A stretch of DNA of 64,000 nucleotides from Polynucleobacter paludilacus (GTDB lineage Bacteria; Pseudomonadota; Gammaproteobacteria; Burkholderiales; Burkholderiaceae). Made by a program: the position numbers and the translations under genes. Positions 18,916 to 30,501 of this stretch are shown piece after piece. The notes beneath the pieces are model-generated. The model saw only the letters and a list, made by a program, of their open reading frames with translations. It was not told where the DNA came from and searched no databases. The stretch's first letter is position 1, and the number at the start of each line of letters is the position of its first letter. Location of the stretch: the NCBI RefSeq assembly GCF_018687595.1, contig NZ_CP061298.1, forward strand, positions 434,001 to 498,000, read 5' to 3'.

Positions 18916-19491
18916 ATGGATTTTTCTGTACTCTCGCTTTCTGCTGGTGTTGTTGCTTTAGCGGAAATGGGTGATAAAACGCAACTGCTATCACTCATGT
19001 TGGCGGTTCGTTATCCCAAACAGGCCTGGTCTATCATTGGCGGCATCTTGCTAGCCACTCTGGTGAATCATGCTGGAGCCGCTTTTTTAGGCCAGATCTT
19101 GGCAGGCTTTGTAAGTCCTGAGATCTTACGGTGGATTTTGGGTGTCAGTTTTATTGTGATTGGCGCTTGGCTATTGGTGCCTGATAAGCTGGGGGATGAG
19201 GGTCAATCTAAAAAGGTGCATGGCGCTGTAGCCGTCTTCTTGCTGACAATGACGCTTTTCTTCTTGGCTGAGATGGGAGATAAGACCCAAATTGCCACGA
19301 TCGCACTCGGTGCTCGCTATAACGACGTGCTTTCAGTCACCGCAGGAACCACCTTGGGCATGATGTTGGCTAATGCTCCGGCAGTGTGGATTGGGCAGAA
19401 ATTTACCCAACGCGTCCCCTTAAAGTGGGTTCATGCGATTGCCGCAGTTGTTTTTATCGCCATAGGCCTCATTACCTTGATTTGGTCATAA
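18916..19491 (+). CDS. UPF0016 (GDT1/TMEM165-like) cation exporter
   Basis: This 191-residue inner-membrane protein has two homologous halves, each with the family motif EMGDKTQ (LAEMGDKTQLLSL at about residues 16-28 and LAEMGDKTQIATI at about 120-132) inside membrane helices. The family exports Mn2+ or Ca2+; bacterial members such as MneA act in manganese homeostasis, which is my best guess here. I chose ATG 18916 (MDFSVLSLSAG) because the frame upstream of it runs through the inverted repeat. I looked for a yybP-ykoY manganese riboswitch upstream and saw no match. Confidence 0.9.
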   Translation: MDFSVLSLSAGVVALAEMGDKTQLLSLMLAVRYPKQAWSIIGGILLATLVNHAGAAFLGQILAGFVSPEILRWILGVSFIVIGAWLLVPDKLGDEGQSKKVHGAVAVFLLTMTLFFLAEMGDKTQIATIALGARYNDVLSVTAGTTLGMMLANAPAVWIGQKFTQRVPLKWVHAIAAVVFIAIGLITLIWS

Positions 19492-19534
19492 GCTAGCGCC
19501 CTGCAGATTCTTGCCGGACGACTAAAATGGTCGA

Positions 19535-22144
19535 ATGAAAACGGATCTACCCCAAAGCTTTCGCCGGCTGGAATACCAGCCCCCAAATTACACCTTTCGT
19601 CATGTTGAACTGGACATTGCTTTAGATCCGGCGCGAACCATCGTCAAAAGCCGTATCGAGGTTTTGCCTGGCGCCTCTCATGAAGATGGAATGCCTTTAG
19701 TACTTCAGGGTCAGGAGCTAGAATTTGTGAGTTTGCGGATTGATGGTGAGGCCCATAAACATTTTGAGCTAACCCCTGCAACGCTGACAATTCATTCTTT
19801 ACCAAAGGGCGGTAAACAGGCTTTCATCATTGAGATTATTTGTGTTTGCTGCCCAGAAACAAATACTACCTTAATGGGCTTGTACGTATCGAATGGGAAT
19901 TTCTTTACCCAGTGTGAGGCAGAGGGTTTCCGAAAGATTACCTATTTCTTAGACCGTCCCGATGTGATGGCGCGCTATAGGGTGGTGTTGAGAGCGCGAG
20001 AAACTGAGTGTCCAGTCCTATTGGCAAACGGCAATCTCATTGCTCAAGAAAAACTCCCAAATGGTTGGCATAGCGCAACTTGGGAAGACCCTTTCCCAAA
20101 ACCATCCTATTTATTTGCGCTTGTTGCAGGTAAGTTGCAATGCATTGAAGAAACGATTACCACCAGTAGTGGTGCAAAGAAGTTATTGCAGATCTGGGTA
20201 GAGCCACATGACCTTAAAAAAACTCGACATGCGATGGACTCTCTCATTGCAGCCATTCATTGGGATGAAAAACGTTTTGGTTTGGAGTTAGATCTCGAAC
20301 GCTTCATGATTGTGGCGGTGAGTGATTTCAATATGGGCGCAATGGAGAATAAAGGCCTCAATATTTTCAACACCAAATTTGTTCTTGCTCAGCCTGAGAC
20401 GGCTACAGATGTTGACTTTGCCAACATCGAGAGCGTAGTTGCACATGAGTATTTCCATAATTGGACAGGAAATCGCGTTACTTGTCGTGATTGGTTCCAG
20501 CTTTCTCTTAAAGAGGGATTGACGGTCTTCCGCGATCAAGAATTTTCTGCTGATCAAATGGGTAGCGAATCTGGAAGGGCGGTTAAGCGGATTGAAGATG
20601 TGCGTTTATTACGTCAAGTGCAGTTTCCGGAAGATGCCGGCCCAATGGCTCACCCAATTCGTCCTGATGAGTATCAGGAGATCAATAACTTCTACACCGT
20701 AACGGTTTACGAGAAGGGTGCCGAAGTAGTTAGGATGTATCAGACCTTGCTTGGTAAAGAGGGCTTTCGGAAGGGGATGGATCTCTATTTCCAGCGCCAT
20801 GATGGCCAAGCAGTTACTTGCGATGATTTCCTGGCTGCAATGGCGGATGCCAATCAGCGTGATCTGAGTCAGTTTAAGAATTGGTATAGCCAATCCGGTA
20901 CGCCGCATGTCAGGGTTCAAGAGCGATACGATGCCGAGAAAAAGCAATACCACTTACACCTTTCTCAAAGTTGCGCGCCAACCCCTAGCCAGCCCGAGAA
21001 AAAGCCTTTCTTGATCCCTCTGAAGATGCGCCTGATTACGGAATTGGGTGATCCAGCAGAGATCTTGCTAGAGTTAACGCAGGCTGAACAATCTTGGACC
21101 TTCGATCATATTGATCAACGTCCAGTCCTTTCGATTAATCGCAATTTCTCAGCCCCAATTCAGCTGGATTTTGATCAGAGTCAGACAGATTTATTAATTT
21201 TGTTCTCGCATGACGATGATGCGTTCAATCGCTGGGAGGCTGGACAAAAATTAGCGATGCAGATGATTCTAGAAAAGCGTTTGCCCGATCAGAATCTCAT
21301 TGAGGCTTATCGTAGCCTTCTACTGGATCCACAGTTAGACCCCGCTTTTAAAGAGCTTGCATTAACTCTGCCAGCAGAGAGCTATCTCTATGAGCAAGGT
21401 CAAGATGTCGATCCTCAAAAGATCTATCAAGCCCGCACCGCATTTCGTCATGCTATGGCAAGCGAGCTCAGAATGGAGTTCGCAGCGATTTATCAGCAAA
21501 TGCAAACCCCTGGACCATTCAAGTCGGATGGCGTCACAGCTGGTAAGAGGGGCCTGAAAAACTTTGCACTCAATATGCTGCTTGAAGCTGATGTCAATGT
21601 CTGGGCTCCAATGGCTGTTAATCAATATCAGATTGCAGACAATATGAGTGACCGTTATGCAGCCCTAGCTTGTCTAGTCAACCATGATGCTAAAGCTGCC
21701 AAAACTTGTTTAGCGGATTTCTATGAACGTTTTAAAGATGACCCATTGGTCATTGATAAATGGTTTGCATTGCAAGCAATGCGCCCACCTTTGGAAAATG
21801 CGGGATCTACCTTGAATGAGGTGCGGTATCTGCAACAGCATGAAGCATTTAAGCTCAATAACCCAAACCGAGTTCGCAGCTTATTCCATGCTTTTTGTAT
21901 GAGCAACCCAGCCAGCTTCCATCAGATCGACGGAAATGCATATTCCTTCTGGGCCGAGAGTGTTTTGGCTTTGGATCCCGTAAACCCTCAAGTGGCAGCC
22001 CGTCTTGCGCGAGCCCTAGACCGTTGGCGTTTATTTGCTGAACCCTATCGCAGCAAAATGCATGCTGCTTTAGAGCGAGTGGCCCAATGCAACACCCTCT
22101 CATCGGATGTGAGGGAAGTGATTGCTAAGGCATTGGGAGTTTAG
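19535..22144 (+). CDS. pepN: Aminopeptidase N
   Basis: PepN is a zinc metallopeptidase of the M1 family that removes N-terminal residues from peptides in the cytosol. The 869-residue protein has the substrate-binding GAMENKGLNIFNTKF motif and the zinc site HEYFH (residues 304-308) followed by NWTGNRVTCRDWFQLSLKEGLTVFRDQEF, which contains the third ligand Glu. The C-terminal half is the helical domain of E. coli-type PepN. It follows the UPF0016 gene by 43 bases and precedes fbp by 66 bases, all on the plus strand. Confidence 0.96.
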   Translation: MKTDLPQSFRRLEYQPPNYTFRHVELDIALDPARTIVKSRIEVLPGASHEDGMPLVLQGQELEFVSLRIDGEAHKHFELTPATLTIHSLPKGGKQAFIIEIICVCCPETNTTLMGLYVSNGNFFTQCEAEGFRKITYFLDRPDVMARYRVVLRARETECPVLLANGNLIAQEKLPNGWHSATWEDPFPKPSYLFALVAGKLQCIEETITTSSGAKKLLQIWVEPHDLKKTRHAMDSLIAAIHWDEKRFGLELDLERFMIVAVSDFNMGAMENKGLNIFNTKFVLAQPETATDVDFANIESVVAHEYFHNWTGNRVTCRDWFQLSLKEGLTVFRDQEFSADQMGSESGRAVKRIEDVRLLRQVQFPEDAGPMAHPIRPDEYQEINNFYTVTVYEKGAEVVRMYQTLLGKEGFRKGMDLYFQRHDGQAVTCDDFLAAMADANQRDLSQFKNWYSQSGTPHVRVQERYDAEKKQYHLHLSQSCAPTPSQPEKKPFLIPLKMRLITELGDPAEILLELTQAEQSWTFDHIDQRPVLSINRNFSAPIQLDFDQSQTDLLILFSHDDDAFNRWEAGQKLAMQMILEKRLPDQNLIEAYRSLLLDPQLDPAFKELALTLPAESYLYEQGQDVDPQKIYQARTAFRHAMASELRMEFAAIYQQMQTPGPFKSDGVTAGKRGLKNFALNMLLEADVNVWAPMAVNQYQIADNMSDRYAALACLVNHDAKAAKTCLADFYERFKDDPLVIDKWFALQAMRPPLENAGSTLNEVRYLQQHEAFKLNNPNRVRSLFHAFCMSNPASFHQIDGNAYSFWAESVLALDPVNPQVAARLARALDRWRLFAEPYRSKMHAALERVAQCNTLSSDVREVIAKALGV

Positions 22145-22210
22145 GCCATCTGTGAAACAAGGCAAAATAGATGTCTATAGCTAAATTAACGCCATTTCGG
22201 AGAATTTCTT

Positions 22211-23203
22211 TTGAGCACCAAAATCCATTTTGACCAGTACCTCAAGACTGCTAATCCTAAAGGGAGATCTATTCCAGCTGGTTTGCAAGAACTCTTGATT
22301 GCTGTTGCCAATACCTGCACTACACTCAGTGATGAGGTTGCACAAGGCGCTTTAATTGGTTTGCTGGGCTCAGCGGGTACCGGTAATGTGCAAGGTGAGG
22401 TTCAACAAAAGCTAGACGTGATCGCCAATGATTTATTGATTGAGGGTGTGCAAGAGTGCAAGGCTCTTGCTGGTCTTGCTTCTGAAGAAATGGAATTACC
22501 GATGCCTGTTCAAGGAATGGGCGATTACTTGTTGCTCTTTGATCCTTTGGATGGTTCGTCCAATATTGATGTCAATGTATCGATCGGCACTATTTTCTCA
22601 ATTTTGCAGAAGCAAAATCCCACTGCACCATTGCAAAACAGTGATTTTTTATTGTCTGGTCGTCATCAGGCAGCCGCAGGTTATGTCGTGTATGGTCCGC
22701 AAACCACCATGGCGTTGACTTTAGGTGATGGGGTAGTGATGTTTACCTTGGATAAGACTATCGGTCAGTTTGTCTTAATTAAGGACAGTGTCGAGATTGC
22801 CTACTCCACCAAAGAATTTGCTATCAATATGTCCAATATGCGTCATTGGGCTCAGCCAGTTCAGCGTTACGTTCAGGAATGCCTTGATGGCGTGACGGGT
22901 GCGCGTCAGAAAGACTTCAATATGCGCTGGATTGCCTCAATGGTGGCTGATGTCCATCGTGTCTTATCGCGCGGCGGTATCTTTATGTATCCGTGGGATC
23001 AGCGTGAGCCCAATAAGCCCGGTAAGTTGCGTTTGATGTATGAAGCCAATCCGATGAGCTTTTTAGTTGAGCAGGCGGGTGGAGCATCAATAAATGGAAC
23101 GCAAGTGATTATGGATATCCAGCCTCAAGACTTGCATGAGCGGGTATCTGTGATGCTGGGTTCTAAAGAAGAAATCGAAAAACTACAGAGCTATCACGCC
23201 TGA
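22211..23203 (+). CDS. fbp: Fructose-1,6-bisphosphatase class I
   Basis: Fbp hydrolyses fructose 1,6-bisphosphate to fructose 6-phosphate in gluconeogenesis. The 330-residue protein has the metal-binding signature [46 protein letters not shown] and the C-terminal [16 protein letters not shown], all diagnostic for class I enzymes. The start is TTG 22211 with GGAG 8 bases upstream; the N terminus [10 protein letters not shown] fits the family. The 3' end overlaps the convergent cphA gene by 10 bases. Confidence 0.95.
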   Translation: MSTKIHFDQYLKTANPKGRSIPAGLQELLIAVANTCTTLSDEVAQGALIGLLGSAGTGNVQGEVQQKLDVIANDLLIEGVQECKALAGLASEEMELPMPVQGMGDYLLLFDPLDGSSNIDVNVSIGTIFSILQKQNPTAPLQNSDFLLSGRHQAAAGYVVYGPQTTMALTLGDGVVMFTLDKTIGQFVLIKDSVEIAYSTKEFAINMSNMRHWAQPVQRYVQECLDGVTGARQKDFNMRWIASMVADVHRVLSRGGIFMYPWDQREPNKPGKLRLMYEANPMSFLVEQAGGASINGTQVIMDIQPQDLHERVSVMLGSKEEIEKLQSYHA

Positions 23204-25764
23204 ACTTTTTCTTTAAGATAGGCCAGGGATTCTTCAACTTGGTCAATGAGGATCAAGCAAATATCACCCGCCTCTAAATCATTCAGTGCAGTATCGATGG
23301 CCAAGAACTCACCATAGATCTCTTTGATTTGTTTGGCTTTCTTGGCACCTGACAAGCCATCTTGCAATAATTTCATCACTTCACCATCAGCACGTCCGCG
23401 CTGACATTGATCTTCGTAGAGGATCACATTATCAAAATGATTTCCTAAAATACGGGTGAGGTCGCGAATATCATCATCGCGTCGATCGCCTGCGCCGCTA
23501 ATGACCACATGGCTCTTTTTGGGCTTCATGGCCTCGATGGCACTGGCTAAAGCACGCATGGCATCAGGATTGTGACCATAATCAGCAATCACGGTAGCAC
23601 CGCGATGCTGGAATTGATTAAAGCGACCAGGCACGGCGTTAGCTGAACTCTCAAAGCTATTAAGGCCTCGAGCAATCTTCTCGGCATCCAAACCAAGCAC
23701 CCAAGCGGCACCAATAGCAGCCATGGCATTTTCAATCTGAAAACCCAGAACGCCATTTTGAGTCAGCGGAATTTCACTAACAGGGAAACGGTAAACTACT
23801 TTTGATCCTTTGCTAGCCACGATATAGGTGCCATCAAAGAAAATGACTTTTTTGTTCTTGGCGCGATGAGCGGCGATAACGGGATGATGTTGATTCTGAG
23901 CAAAGAACACTACGCGTCCCTTACAGAGATCACCCATTTTGGCCACGATGGGATCAGCAGCATTGAGGACTGCTGCTCCAGTGGCGGCTACATTTTGAAC
24001 AACGACACGCTTCAAAATGGCCAAGTCTTCTACGCTCGAAATAAAGTTCAAACCAAGGTGGTCGCCTTCGCCAATATTCGTAACGACTGCGACTTCACAG
24101 TAGTCAAAGCCCAAGCCTTCACGCAACATGCCGCCACGTGCAGTTTCTAAAACGGCAGCATCAACGTCAGGATGCATGAGGACATTGCGGGCACTCTTGG
24201 GTCCGCTACAGTCTCCGGAATCAATTAAGCGATGATTGACATAGACACCATCAGTCGTGGTCATGCCCACGCGCAGACCGGTTTCACTGAGGAGGTGGGC
24301 AATTAGGCGAACAGTTGTCGTTTTACCGTTGGTGCCTGTCACAGCAACTACTGGAATGCGGCCGTCTTCACCTTGGGGGAACATCGTATCAACAATATAT
24401 TCACCAACGGGGCGACTTTTTCCATAAGAGGGCTTGAGGTGCATTCGTAGTCCTGGTGCAGCATTCACTTCAACAATGCCACCGCCCTGAGCCTCTAAGG
24501 GCTTATAAATTTCTTCACACAGGATATCTACACCAGCAATATCGAGACCAATCATTTGCGCAGCAGCAATAGCACTGGCGGCAACATCAGGGTGAACATC
24601 ATCTGTAACGTCGGTTGCCGTTCCACCAGTGCTCAGATTGGCGTTGTTACGTAAGAGTACCCGTTCCCCCTTTTTGGGGATGTAGCCCGGCGTGAGATTA
24701 GAGCTGGCTAAATGCGCTAAAGCAATATCATCAAACCGAATTTTGGTAAGGGCAGTGGCATGCCCATCACCACGAAGAGGATTTTGATTTTCGATTTCAA
24801 CCAATTGGGCAACAGTATGACTTCCATCACCAACCACTTGAGCGGGCTCGCGTCTTGCTGCGGCAGCCAGTCGGTTGCCAACTACCAAGAGGCGATAGTC
24901 TTGTCCTGGTAGGTAGCGCTCCACGATTGTTTCATCACCAAAGGCTTGGGTGACAATAAAGCCAGCACGAATTTCTGCTTCAGTTTGAATGTTGGCTACT
25001 ACGCCTTTACCTTGGTTGCCATCTTTAGGCTTCAGTACGACTGGGCCGCCAATTTTTTCCGCCACACGCCAAGCATCATCTGCAGTTGTAACAACGTCAC
25101 CAATCGGAACAGAAACGCCAGCAGCTGCTAATAAATTTTTCGTGAGCTCTTTGTCTTGTGCAATGGCTTCAGCAATGGCGCTGGTATCGCTGGTCTCGGC
25201 TGCTTGAATACGCTTCTGTTTACTACCCCAGCCAAACTGCACCATGCTGCCTTCCGTCATGCGGCGGAAGGGGATATTGCGTTGGATTGCAGCATCGACG
25301 ATTGAGCCTGTGCTCGGACCGAGACGCACATCTTCATAGAGCGCTTCTAGTTCAGCCAGGGCTGCAGTTAGATCAAAAGGCCCATCATTGAGTGTCGCTT
25401 GCACTAAAGCAAAGGCAAAGTCGAAGGCCATGCGGGCAACCAACTCTTCGGTGTACTCTACAACCACTTGATAAACATCTGCTTCGATCGTTTGGACTGT
25501 TCTGCTAAAAGTGACGGGACAACCCGCTTGGGATTGAAGCCCTAATGCAGCGTACTCTAAGACATGAGCCAATGAGAGCACTTCACTTTTACCACCCCGG
25601 CGCATATTGCCTAATTGGGGAAAGCGGGAGCGAATCTTGGATTCAAATTGAGGAATGAGATCAATTGAGCGCTCTCCAGGTTCGCAAGAAACAACTGCCT
25701 CTAGTACGGTATGACGTGACCATAAATTGGGGCCACGCAGAATACGGATGCGAGTAATTTCCAA
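23194..25764 (-). CDS. cphA: Cyanophycin synthetase
   Basis: CphA polymerises aspartate and arginine with ATP into the storage polymer cyanophycin. The 856-residue protein has three parts: an N-terminal domain starting [18 protein letters not shown], an ATP-grasp domain (about 215-470, with [18 protein letters not shown] and [15 protein letters not shown]), and a Mur-ligase-like domain with P-loop GTNGKTT near residue 480 and a complete C-terminal part ([18 protein letters not shown]). This is the CphA1 architecture. The start is TTG 25764, directly abutting the TAA of the upstream cphA-like gene, so translation is probably coupled. It is convergent with fbp. Confidence 0.94.
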   Translation of the reverse strand: MEITRIRILRGPNLWSRHTVLEAVVSCEPGERSIDLIPQFESKIRSRFPQLGNMRRGGKSEVLSLAHVLEYAALGLQSQAGCPVTFSRTVQTIEADVYQVVVEYTEELVARMAFDFAFALVQATLNDGPFDLTAALAELEALYEDVRLGPSTGSIVDAAIQRNIPFRRMTEGSMVQFGWGSKQKRIQAAETSDTSAIAEAIAQDKELTKNLLAAAGVSVPIGDVVTTADDAWRVAEKIGGPVVLKPKDGNQGKGVVANIQTEAEIRAGFIVTQAFGDETIVERYLPGQDYRLLVVGNRLAAAARREPAQVVGDGSHTVAQLVEIENQNPLRGDGHATALTKIRFDDIALAHLASSNLTPGYIPKKGERVLLRNNANLSTGGTATDVTDDVHPDVAASAIAAAQMIGLDIAGVDILCEEIYKPLEAQGGGIVEVNAAPGLRMHLKPSYGKSRPVGEYIVDTMFPQGEDGRIPVVAVTGTNGKTTTVRLIAHLLSETGLRVGMTTTDGVYVNHRLIDSGDCSGPKSARNVLMHPDVDAAVLETARGGMLREGLGFDYCEVAVVTNIGEGDHLGLNFISSVEDLAILKRVVVQNVAATGAAVLNAADPIVAKMGDLCKGRVVFFAQNQHHPVIAAHRAKNKKVIFFDGTYIVASKGSKVVYRFPVSEIPLTQNGVLGFQIENAMAAIGAAWVLGLDAEKIARGLNSFESSANAVPGRFNQFQHRGATVIADYGHNPDAMRALASAIEAMKPKKSHVVISGAGDRRDDDIRDLTRILGNHFDNVILYEDQCQRGRADGEVMKLLQDGLSGAKKAKQIKEIYGEFLAIDTALNDLEAGDICLILIDQVEESLAYLKEKVQA

Positions 25765-27957
25765 TTAAGCCTCGACTGGGTGGAGCACATCGGGCACAAA
25801 AGTTTCTGTACCGGCTTCGATGACGTTAAAAGGGATACCCAGACCCCAGGCAGCTGCAATGGCGGCTCCTAAGTTCAATGGATGCCACTTGGAATCGATA
25901 ACAACAGGAGAGGGTAGTGGCACAGGAATATTCTTTTGATCCTTAAGCCCCCATTTTAGAGCGATCTGTTGTTGGCCAACAATGACTGCACGCCCACCAT
26001 TCTGTAAGTGAGTGTTGACCAATACGGAGTCGTGATCTTGGGTAAAGAAAATCACTTCACCATCGGATAGCTCTGCCATCTTCGCAACCCACTCATCATC
26101 TGCGTTCAGGACCGTAACCCCGTTAGGAAGTACGACGTCCACTTGAGTGCGTGTAATGCTATAGACTTGGTCTTCATCATAGATCGCATATTGTGGAAAG
26201 TTAGCCTTGGGGTTCAGGTTCAGAACCACGCCAACCTGACAGCGGTCATAGGCTAATCCCTCTATCAACATCGAGAGCGCATTATTTTCTATCACAGCAG
26301 CTTCGACCGCACGATTCAGTAATGTTCTTCTCGCATCTCCCCAATTGGCCGAATCCGTTCTTTGTACAGCGCGATTACCAAAATACAAACCTTTACTACA
26401 AGCTAAGCCAACATTGACATTGGTTAGGCGTAAAAAATAGGCAATCATTTCTGCTACAGAGGTTTTGCCTTTTTCACCCGTGACACCAACCAATGGAATG
26501 CGGAAGTTGGCGCCCGGGGGGAAGAGGTGGTCTGCAATCGCCTTACCTACAGGTTGAGGGCTTCCGCTGGCGGGTTTGAGATGCATTAACAGGCCTGGAC
26601 CTGCATTGACCTCGACAATGGCAGCGCCTTGCTCTGCCAGAGGTTTGCTGATGTCCTGAGTAACCAAGTCGACCCCTGCAATTTCTAGACCAACCACGCG
26701 AGCAGCTAAAGCGACTTGGCTAGCTACATCTGGATGGACTTGATCGGTGACATCAAATGCGACATTGCCATTGCTTTGAATCAGCACCTTTTGATCAAGG
26801 TGGGGGATGCTGCTGCCTGTGAGCTGTTGACGAGCTAACTCGAGCTCAACGGCAGAGTCTATTCGAACAGGATTCAGAGGACATTCTTCTGCGGTCCCGC
26901 GACGTGGATCTGAATTAATCTGAAGCTCAATTAATTCTTTAATCGTGTGTTTGTTATCACCAGTAATCCAGACCGTTTCACCTTTGGCGGCGGCAACCAC
27001 TTGATTGCCGACCACGAGTAAGCGATGCTCATCGCCGATGATGTGTTTCTCAACTAGTACTTCGCTACCTTCGTTAATGGCGACTGCATAGGCAGCTTCA
27101 ATCTCAGCTTGGGTGTAGAGGTTAATAAACACACCGCGACCATGATTGCCATCAATCGGTTTGACGACCACAGGCAGTCCAATATCTTCGGCAGCTTCCC
27201 AAGCGTCATCTGGACTGGTCACGGTTCTGCCTTCAGGGGTAGGAACGCCAGCACTGGCAAGTAGACTCTTGGTTAAATCTTTATCACGAGAAATCGTTTC
27301 TGCAATGGCACTGGTTTGATCGGTCTCAGCAGTCCAGATGCGACGTTGCATTGCACCATAACCAAGTTGCACTAAATTTCCAGAAGACAAACGAATCGAT
27401 GGAATGCCGCGCTCTTCTGCTGCGTTGACGATGCATGCTGTGCTGGGACCCAACAATAGATCATCACCGAGCTCACGAAGATTTTTAATAATGGTTTTGA
27501 CTTCGGCAACAGGATCTTTAGTATCTTGCGCCAAAGCCAAGTACAAATCACGGGCATATTTCAGGGCGGTAAGCGTCACTTCTTCATCGATTGCGCTGAC
27601 GATCACTTTGTAGACGCTGCGACGATCACCGTCCCGTGCTTTGCCAAAGCCCCCCGGAATGCCTGCAAGGTTTTGCAGTTCTAGGGTGAGGTGTTCCAAA
27701 ATATGGCCTGGCCAAGTGCCTTCTTCTACTCTTTTGAGAAAGCCCCCAGGTTCGCCATAGCTACAGCGATGTTCTTGCAGGCTAGGCAGAGCTTTAACGA
27801 GTCGATCATAAAAGCCAGGAATGAGATTTGAGGGATAGTCCTCTAAATCTCCAATATCGATCCAAACCTCAATAACGGGGTGGTAGGTCCACATATTAGG
27901 ACCTTTGAGATGCTTAACGCTCAGAATCTCAATAGATTTATCAAGTAATTGGGGCAT
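25765..27957 (-). CDS. Second cyanophycin synthetase-like protein (CphA' type)
   Basis: This is a 730-residue paralogue of CphA upstream of cphA on the same strand. It has the N-terminal domain (HLKGPNMWTYHPVIEVW), the ATP-grasp domain (GLPVVVKPIDGNHGRGVF, VEVNAGPGLLMHLKP) and a Mur-ligase-like central domain whose P-loop reads GEKGKTS instead of GTNGKTT. It ends shortly after AAWGLGIPFNVIEAG, so the Mur-ligase C-terminal domain of CphA is missing. Paired cphA/cphA' genes are known in Cupriavidus and relatives. The shorter protein may do only one of the two ligations or act as a partner. The start ATG has no clear ribosome site. Confidence 0.88.
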   Translation of the reverse strand: MPQLLDKSIEILSVKHLKGPNMWTYHPVIEVWIDIGDLEDYPSNLIPGFYDRLVKALPSLQEHRCSYGEPGGFLKRVEEGTWPGHILEHLTLELQNLAGIPGGFGKARDGDRRSVYKVIVSAIDEEVTLTALKYARDLYLALAQDTKDPVAEVKTIIKNLRELGDDLLLGPSTACIVNAAEERGIPSIRLSSGNLVQLGYGAMQRRIWTAETDQTSAIAETISRDKDLTKSLLASAGVPTPEGRTVTSPDDAWEAAEDIGLPVVVKPIDGNHGRGVFINLYTQAEIEAAYAVAINEGSEVLVEKHIIGDEHRLLVVGNQVVAAAKGETVWITGDNKHTIKELIELQINSDPRRGTAEECPLNPVRIDSAVELELARQQLTGSSIPHLDQKVLIQSNGNVAFDVTDQVHPDVASQVALAARVVGLEIAGVDLVTQDISKPLAEQGAAIVEVNAGPGLLMHLKPASGSPQPVGKAIADHLFPPGANFRIPLVGVTGEKGKTSVAEMIAYFLRLTNVNVGLACSKGLYFGNRAVQRTDSANWGDARRTLLNRAVEAAVIENNALSMLIEGLAYDRCQVGVVLNLNPKANFPQYAIYDEDQVYSITRTQVDVVLPNGVTVLNADDEWVAKMAELSDGEVIFFTQDHDSVLVNTHLQNGGRAVIVGQQQIALKWGLKDQKNIPVPLPSPVVIDSKWHPLNLGAAIAAAWGLGIPFNVIEAGTETFVPDVLHPVEA

Positions 27958-28152
27958 CTTGGGGCATGGAGCTGGGCTTGAGAGGCTTAGCCAAGTCCGA
28001 CTGTCTTCCTATTTCTAGTTTTAATTAAATCCACAAAATTAGCAAAAATATGCAAAACGGCTTAGTTGCATAATTTAACGGCTTTGGGCTCCCTAAAGTT
28101 GACAATCGCCGTAAATAGAAAAAACCTATGCTCCACTATACTTTTAGGGCTA

Positions 28153-30501
28153 ATGAAACCTGAAAATTCCCCTCAAATCCTGAATCTTCCCAATGATTGG
28201 GAGAGGGCGCTGGGCGAACTCCCATTTTCCATTGCGGATTTTGGCCAATTACTTGCCTGGGCTGAGCTCGATCTAGACCAAGATCTGCGCTTTGAAAAGA
28301 GTCTTTTACTGCTGATGGAAAAAAGCCTGGTTTGGACTAATGGCAAGGAAGTTCTCCAATGGCCTATTACTTCTGATTGCACATTAGTTCATGGCGACCA
28401 TGCTGGGGTAGGGCATCTCAAATTAGAAACCCCCCATCACCTTGAAAAGATTTGGTATTTCACCTTAGCCGTCAATCCGCATATTCTGCGTTTGCAAGCC
28501 AGTTTCAAAAAGATGAATGCAGCGCATCATGTGCATGAAGAGCATATTGCCAATGAGTACGACAAACAAATATGCCCCGTTTGTTTAAGTCCAAAACCAG
28601 CCAACTCCGATTCATGTCCAACTTGTGATCCTGAAGATGACGCACCACCGTCTACTTGGACTTTGTTTAAGTTATGGCGCTTTGCCAAGCCCTACCAAAA
28701 CAAACTCCTCTTAGGATTTGTGCTGACGCTATTGTCAACTGGTGCAACCCTAGTTCCACCCTATCTCACGATGCCTTTGATGGATCACATTTTGATCCCT
28801 TATGAAAAAGGTCAACCCATAGATTTTCATTTAGCTAGTCTATATTTATTGGCGCTCTTTGGGGCAGCCCTCTTGGCTTGGGGCTTAGGTTGGTGGAAAA
28901 CCTATTTGCTGGCCTTAGTCAGCGAGCGGATTGGTGCCGATCTGCGCAATACCACTTTCGAGCATTTACTCAAATTGTCCTTAGAGTATTTTGGTGGCAA
29001 ACGGACTGGTGACTTAATTGCACGGATTGGTGCTGAGACTGATCGTATCTGTGTTTTCTTGTCGCTGTATGCGCTCGATTTTGCAACCGATGTCTTGATG
29101 ATCACGATGACTGCTGCCATCTTGGTTTCGATTGACCCATTGCTGGCTTTGGTTACTTTAGCGCCCTTGCCTTTCATCGTTTGGATGATTCATGTGGTGC
29201 GCGATAGATTGCGCTTTGGCTTTGAGAAGATCGACCGTATTTGGTCTGAAGTGACGAATATTTTGGCCGACACCATTCCGGGTATTCGGGTTGTGAAAGC
29301 ATTTGCGCAAGAGGATCGTGAACTCAAACGCTTTGTTGACTCCAATAAACACAATCTTCAAATCAATGATCGTGTGAATCGGGTTTGGGGATTATTTTCA
29401 CCAACAGTCACCTTGCTCACTGAGACAGGTCTTTTGGTAGTCTGGGGTTTTGGTATCTGGCAAGTTGCCCATCGACGTATCAGTGTCGGTGTCTTAATTG
29501 CTTTCTTGGCCTACATCGGCCGCTTTTATATTCGCCTAGATTCAATGAGCCGTATTGTTTCGCATACCCAGAAAGCAGCAGCTGGGGCTAAGCGTATCTT
29601 TGACATCTTGGATCACGTCTCGAGTGTTCCAGAGCCGATTAACCCAGCACCGCTTGCAAAGGTTGAGGGCCGCATCAGCCTGAAAGAAGTCGGTTTCCGT
29701 TATGGTAATCGCGCAGTGACCAAGGGGATCAACTTAGAAATAGCTCCCGGTGAAATGGTGGGTCTGGTTGGGCATAGTGGCTCAGGCAAAAGCACCCTCG
29801 TCAATTTGATTTGCCGTTTCTATGACGTGAGTGCTGGATCGATTGCGCTGGACGGACGCGATATTCGTAGCATCGGGATTGCAGACTATCGCAAGTGTAT
29901 TGGCCTGGTATTGCAAGAACCTTTTTTATTTTTCGGCACGATTGCCGAAAATATTGCCTATGGCAAACCTGATGCGACTCGTGAAGAAATTATTGAAGCT
30001 GCTAGAGCAGCCCATGCCCATGAATTTATTCTCCGCCTACCTTTGGGTTATGACTCCTTGGTAGGTGAACGTGGCCAGTCTTTATCGGGTGGCGAGCGTC
30101 AACGAATCTCGATTGCACGAGCGCTACTCATTAATCCAGCCATTCTGATTTTGGATGAGGCTACCTCTTCGGTTGACACCACCACCGAAAAAGAAATTCA
30201 GAAGGCGCTCGATAACTTAGTCAAAGGTCGCACAACGATTGCGATTGCCCATCGCCTCTCTACCTTGCGCAAGGCAGATCGCTTAGTAGTCTTGGATAAA
30301 GGCGAGATTGTAGAGATTGGTACCCATGATTCATTGATGGAAGCGCAGGGCGCTTACTACCAGTTATACCAAGCGCAAATTCGGCAGGCTGCTGAGTTAG
30401 TTGAGGGTGGTGCCATCGGTGATACCGTTGAAGAAAATACAGAAGTACACCAAGAAGAGTCTTTGCAAGTAATCGCCAAAAATTTGGGAGGAGGAGTGTG
30501 A
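28153..30501 (+). CDS. ABC transporter with N-terminal zinc-ribbon extension, cyanophycin-associated
   Basis: This 782-residue MsbA-like half transporter fuses a membrane domain (about 6 helices, residues 180-480) to an ATPase domain with Walker A GHSGSGKS (about 541-548), signature LSGGERQRISIARALL and ILILDEATSSVD. Ahead of the membrane domain is a 170-residue cytosolic extension ending in a zinc-ribbon-like pair CPVC-x11-CPTC (about 140-158). From memory, this architecture together with DUF1854 is annotated as cyanophycin metabolism-associated. It is divergent from the cphA genes. I chose ATG 28153 (MKPENSPQIL); an in-frame start at 28066 is less convincing. The substrate is unknown. Confidence 0.86.
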   Translation: MKPENSPQILNLPNDWERALGELPFSIADFGQLLAWAELDLDQDLRFEKSLLLLMEKSLVWTNGKEVLQWPITSDCTLVHGDHAGVGHLKLETPHHLEKIWYFTLAVNPHILRLQASFKKMNAAHHVHEEHIANEYDKQICPVCLSPKPANSDSCPTCDPEDDAPPSTWTLFKLWRFAKPYQNKLLLGFVLTLLSTGATLVPPYLTMPLMDHILIPYEKGQPIDFHLASLYLLALFGAALLAWGLGWWKTYLLALVSERIGADLRNTTFEHLLKLSLEYFGGKRTGDLIARIGAETDRICVFLSLYALDFATDVLMITMTAAILVSIDPLLALVTLAPLPFIVWMIHVVRDRLRFGFEKIDRIWSEVTNILADTIPGIRVVKAFAQEDRELKRFVDSNKHNLQINDRVNRVWGLFSPTVTLLTETGLLVVWGFGIWQVAHRRISVGVLIAFLAYIGRFYIRLDSMSRIVSHTQKAAAGAKRIFDILDHVSSVPEPINPAPLAKVEGRISLKEVGFRYGNRAVTKGINLEIAPGEMVGLVGHSGSGKSTLVNLICRFYDVSAGSIALDGRDIRSIGIADYRKCIGLVLQEPFLFFGTIAENIAYGKPDATREEIIEAARAAHAHEFILRLPLGYDSLVGERGQSLSGGERQRISIARALLINPAILILDEATSSVDTTTEKEIQKALDNLVKGRTTIAIAHRLSTLRKADRLVVLDKGEIVEIGTHDSLMEAQGAYYQLYQAQIRQAAELVEGGAIGDTVEENTEVHQEESLQVIAKNLGGGV

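Noticed and set aside
28098-28142. Promoter TTGACA/TATACT before the ABC transporter
   Set aside because: The two elements are separated by 32 bases, too far to act together.
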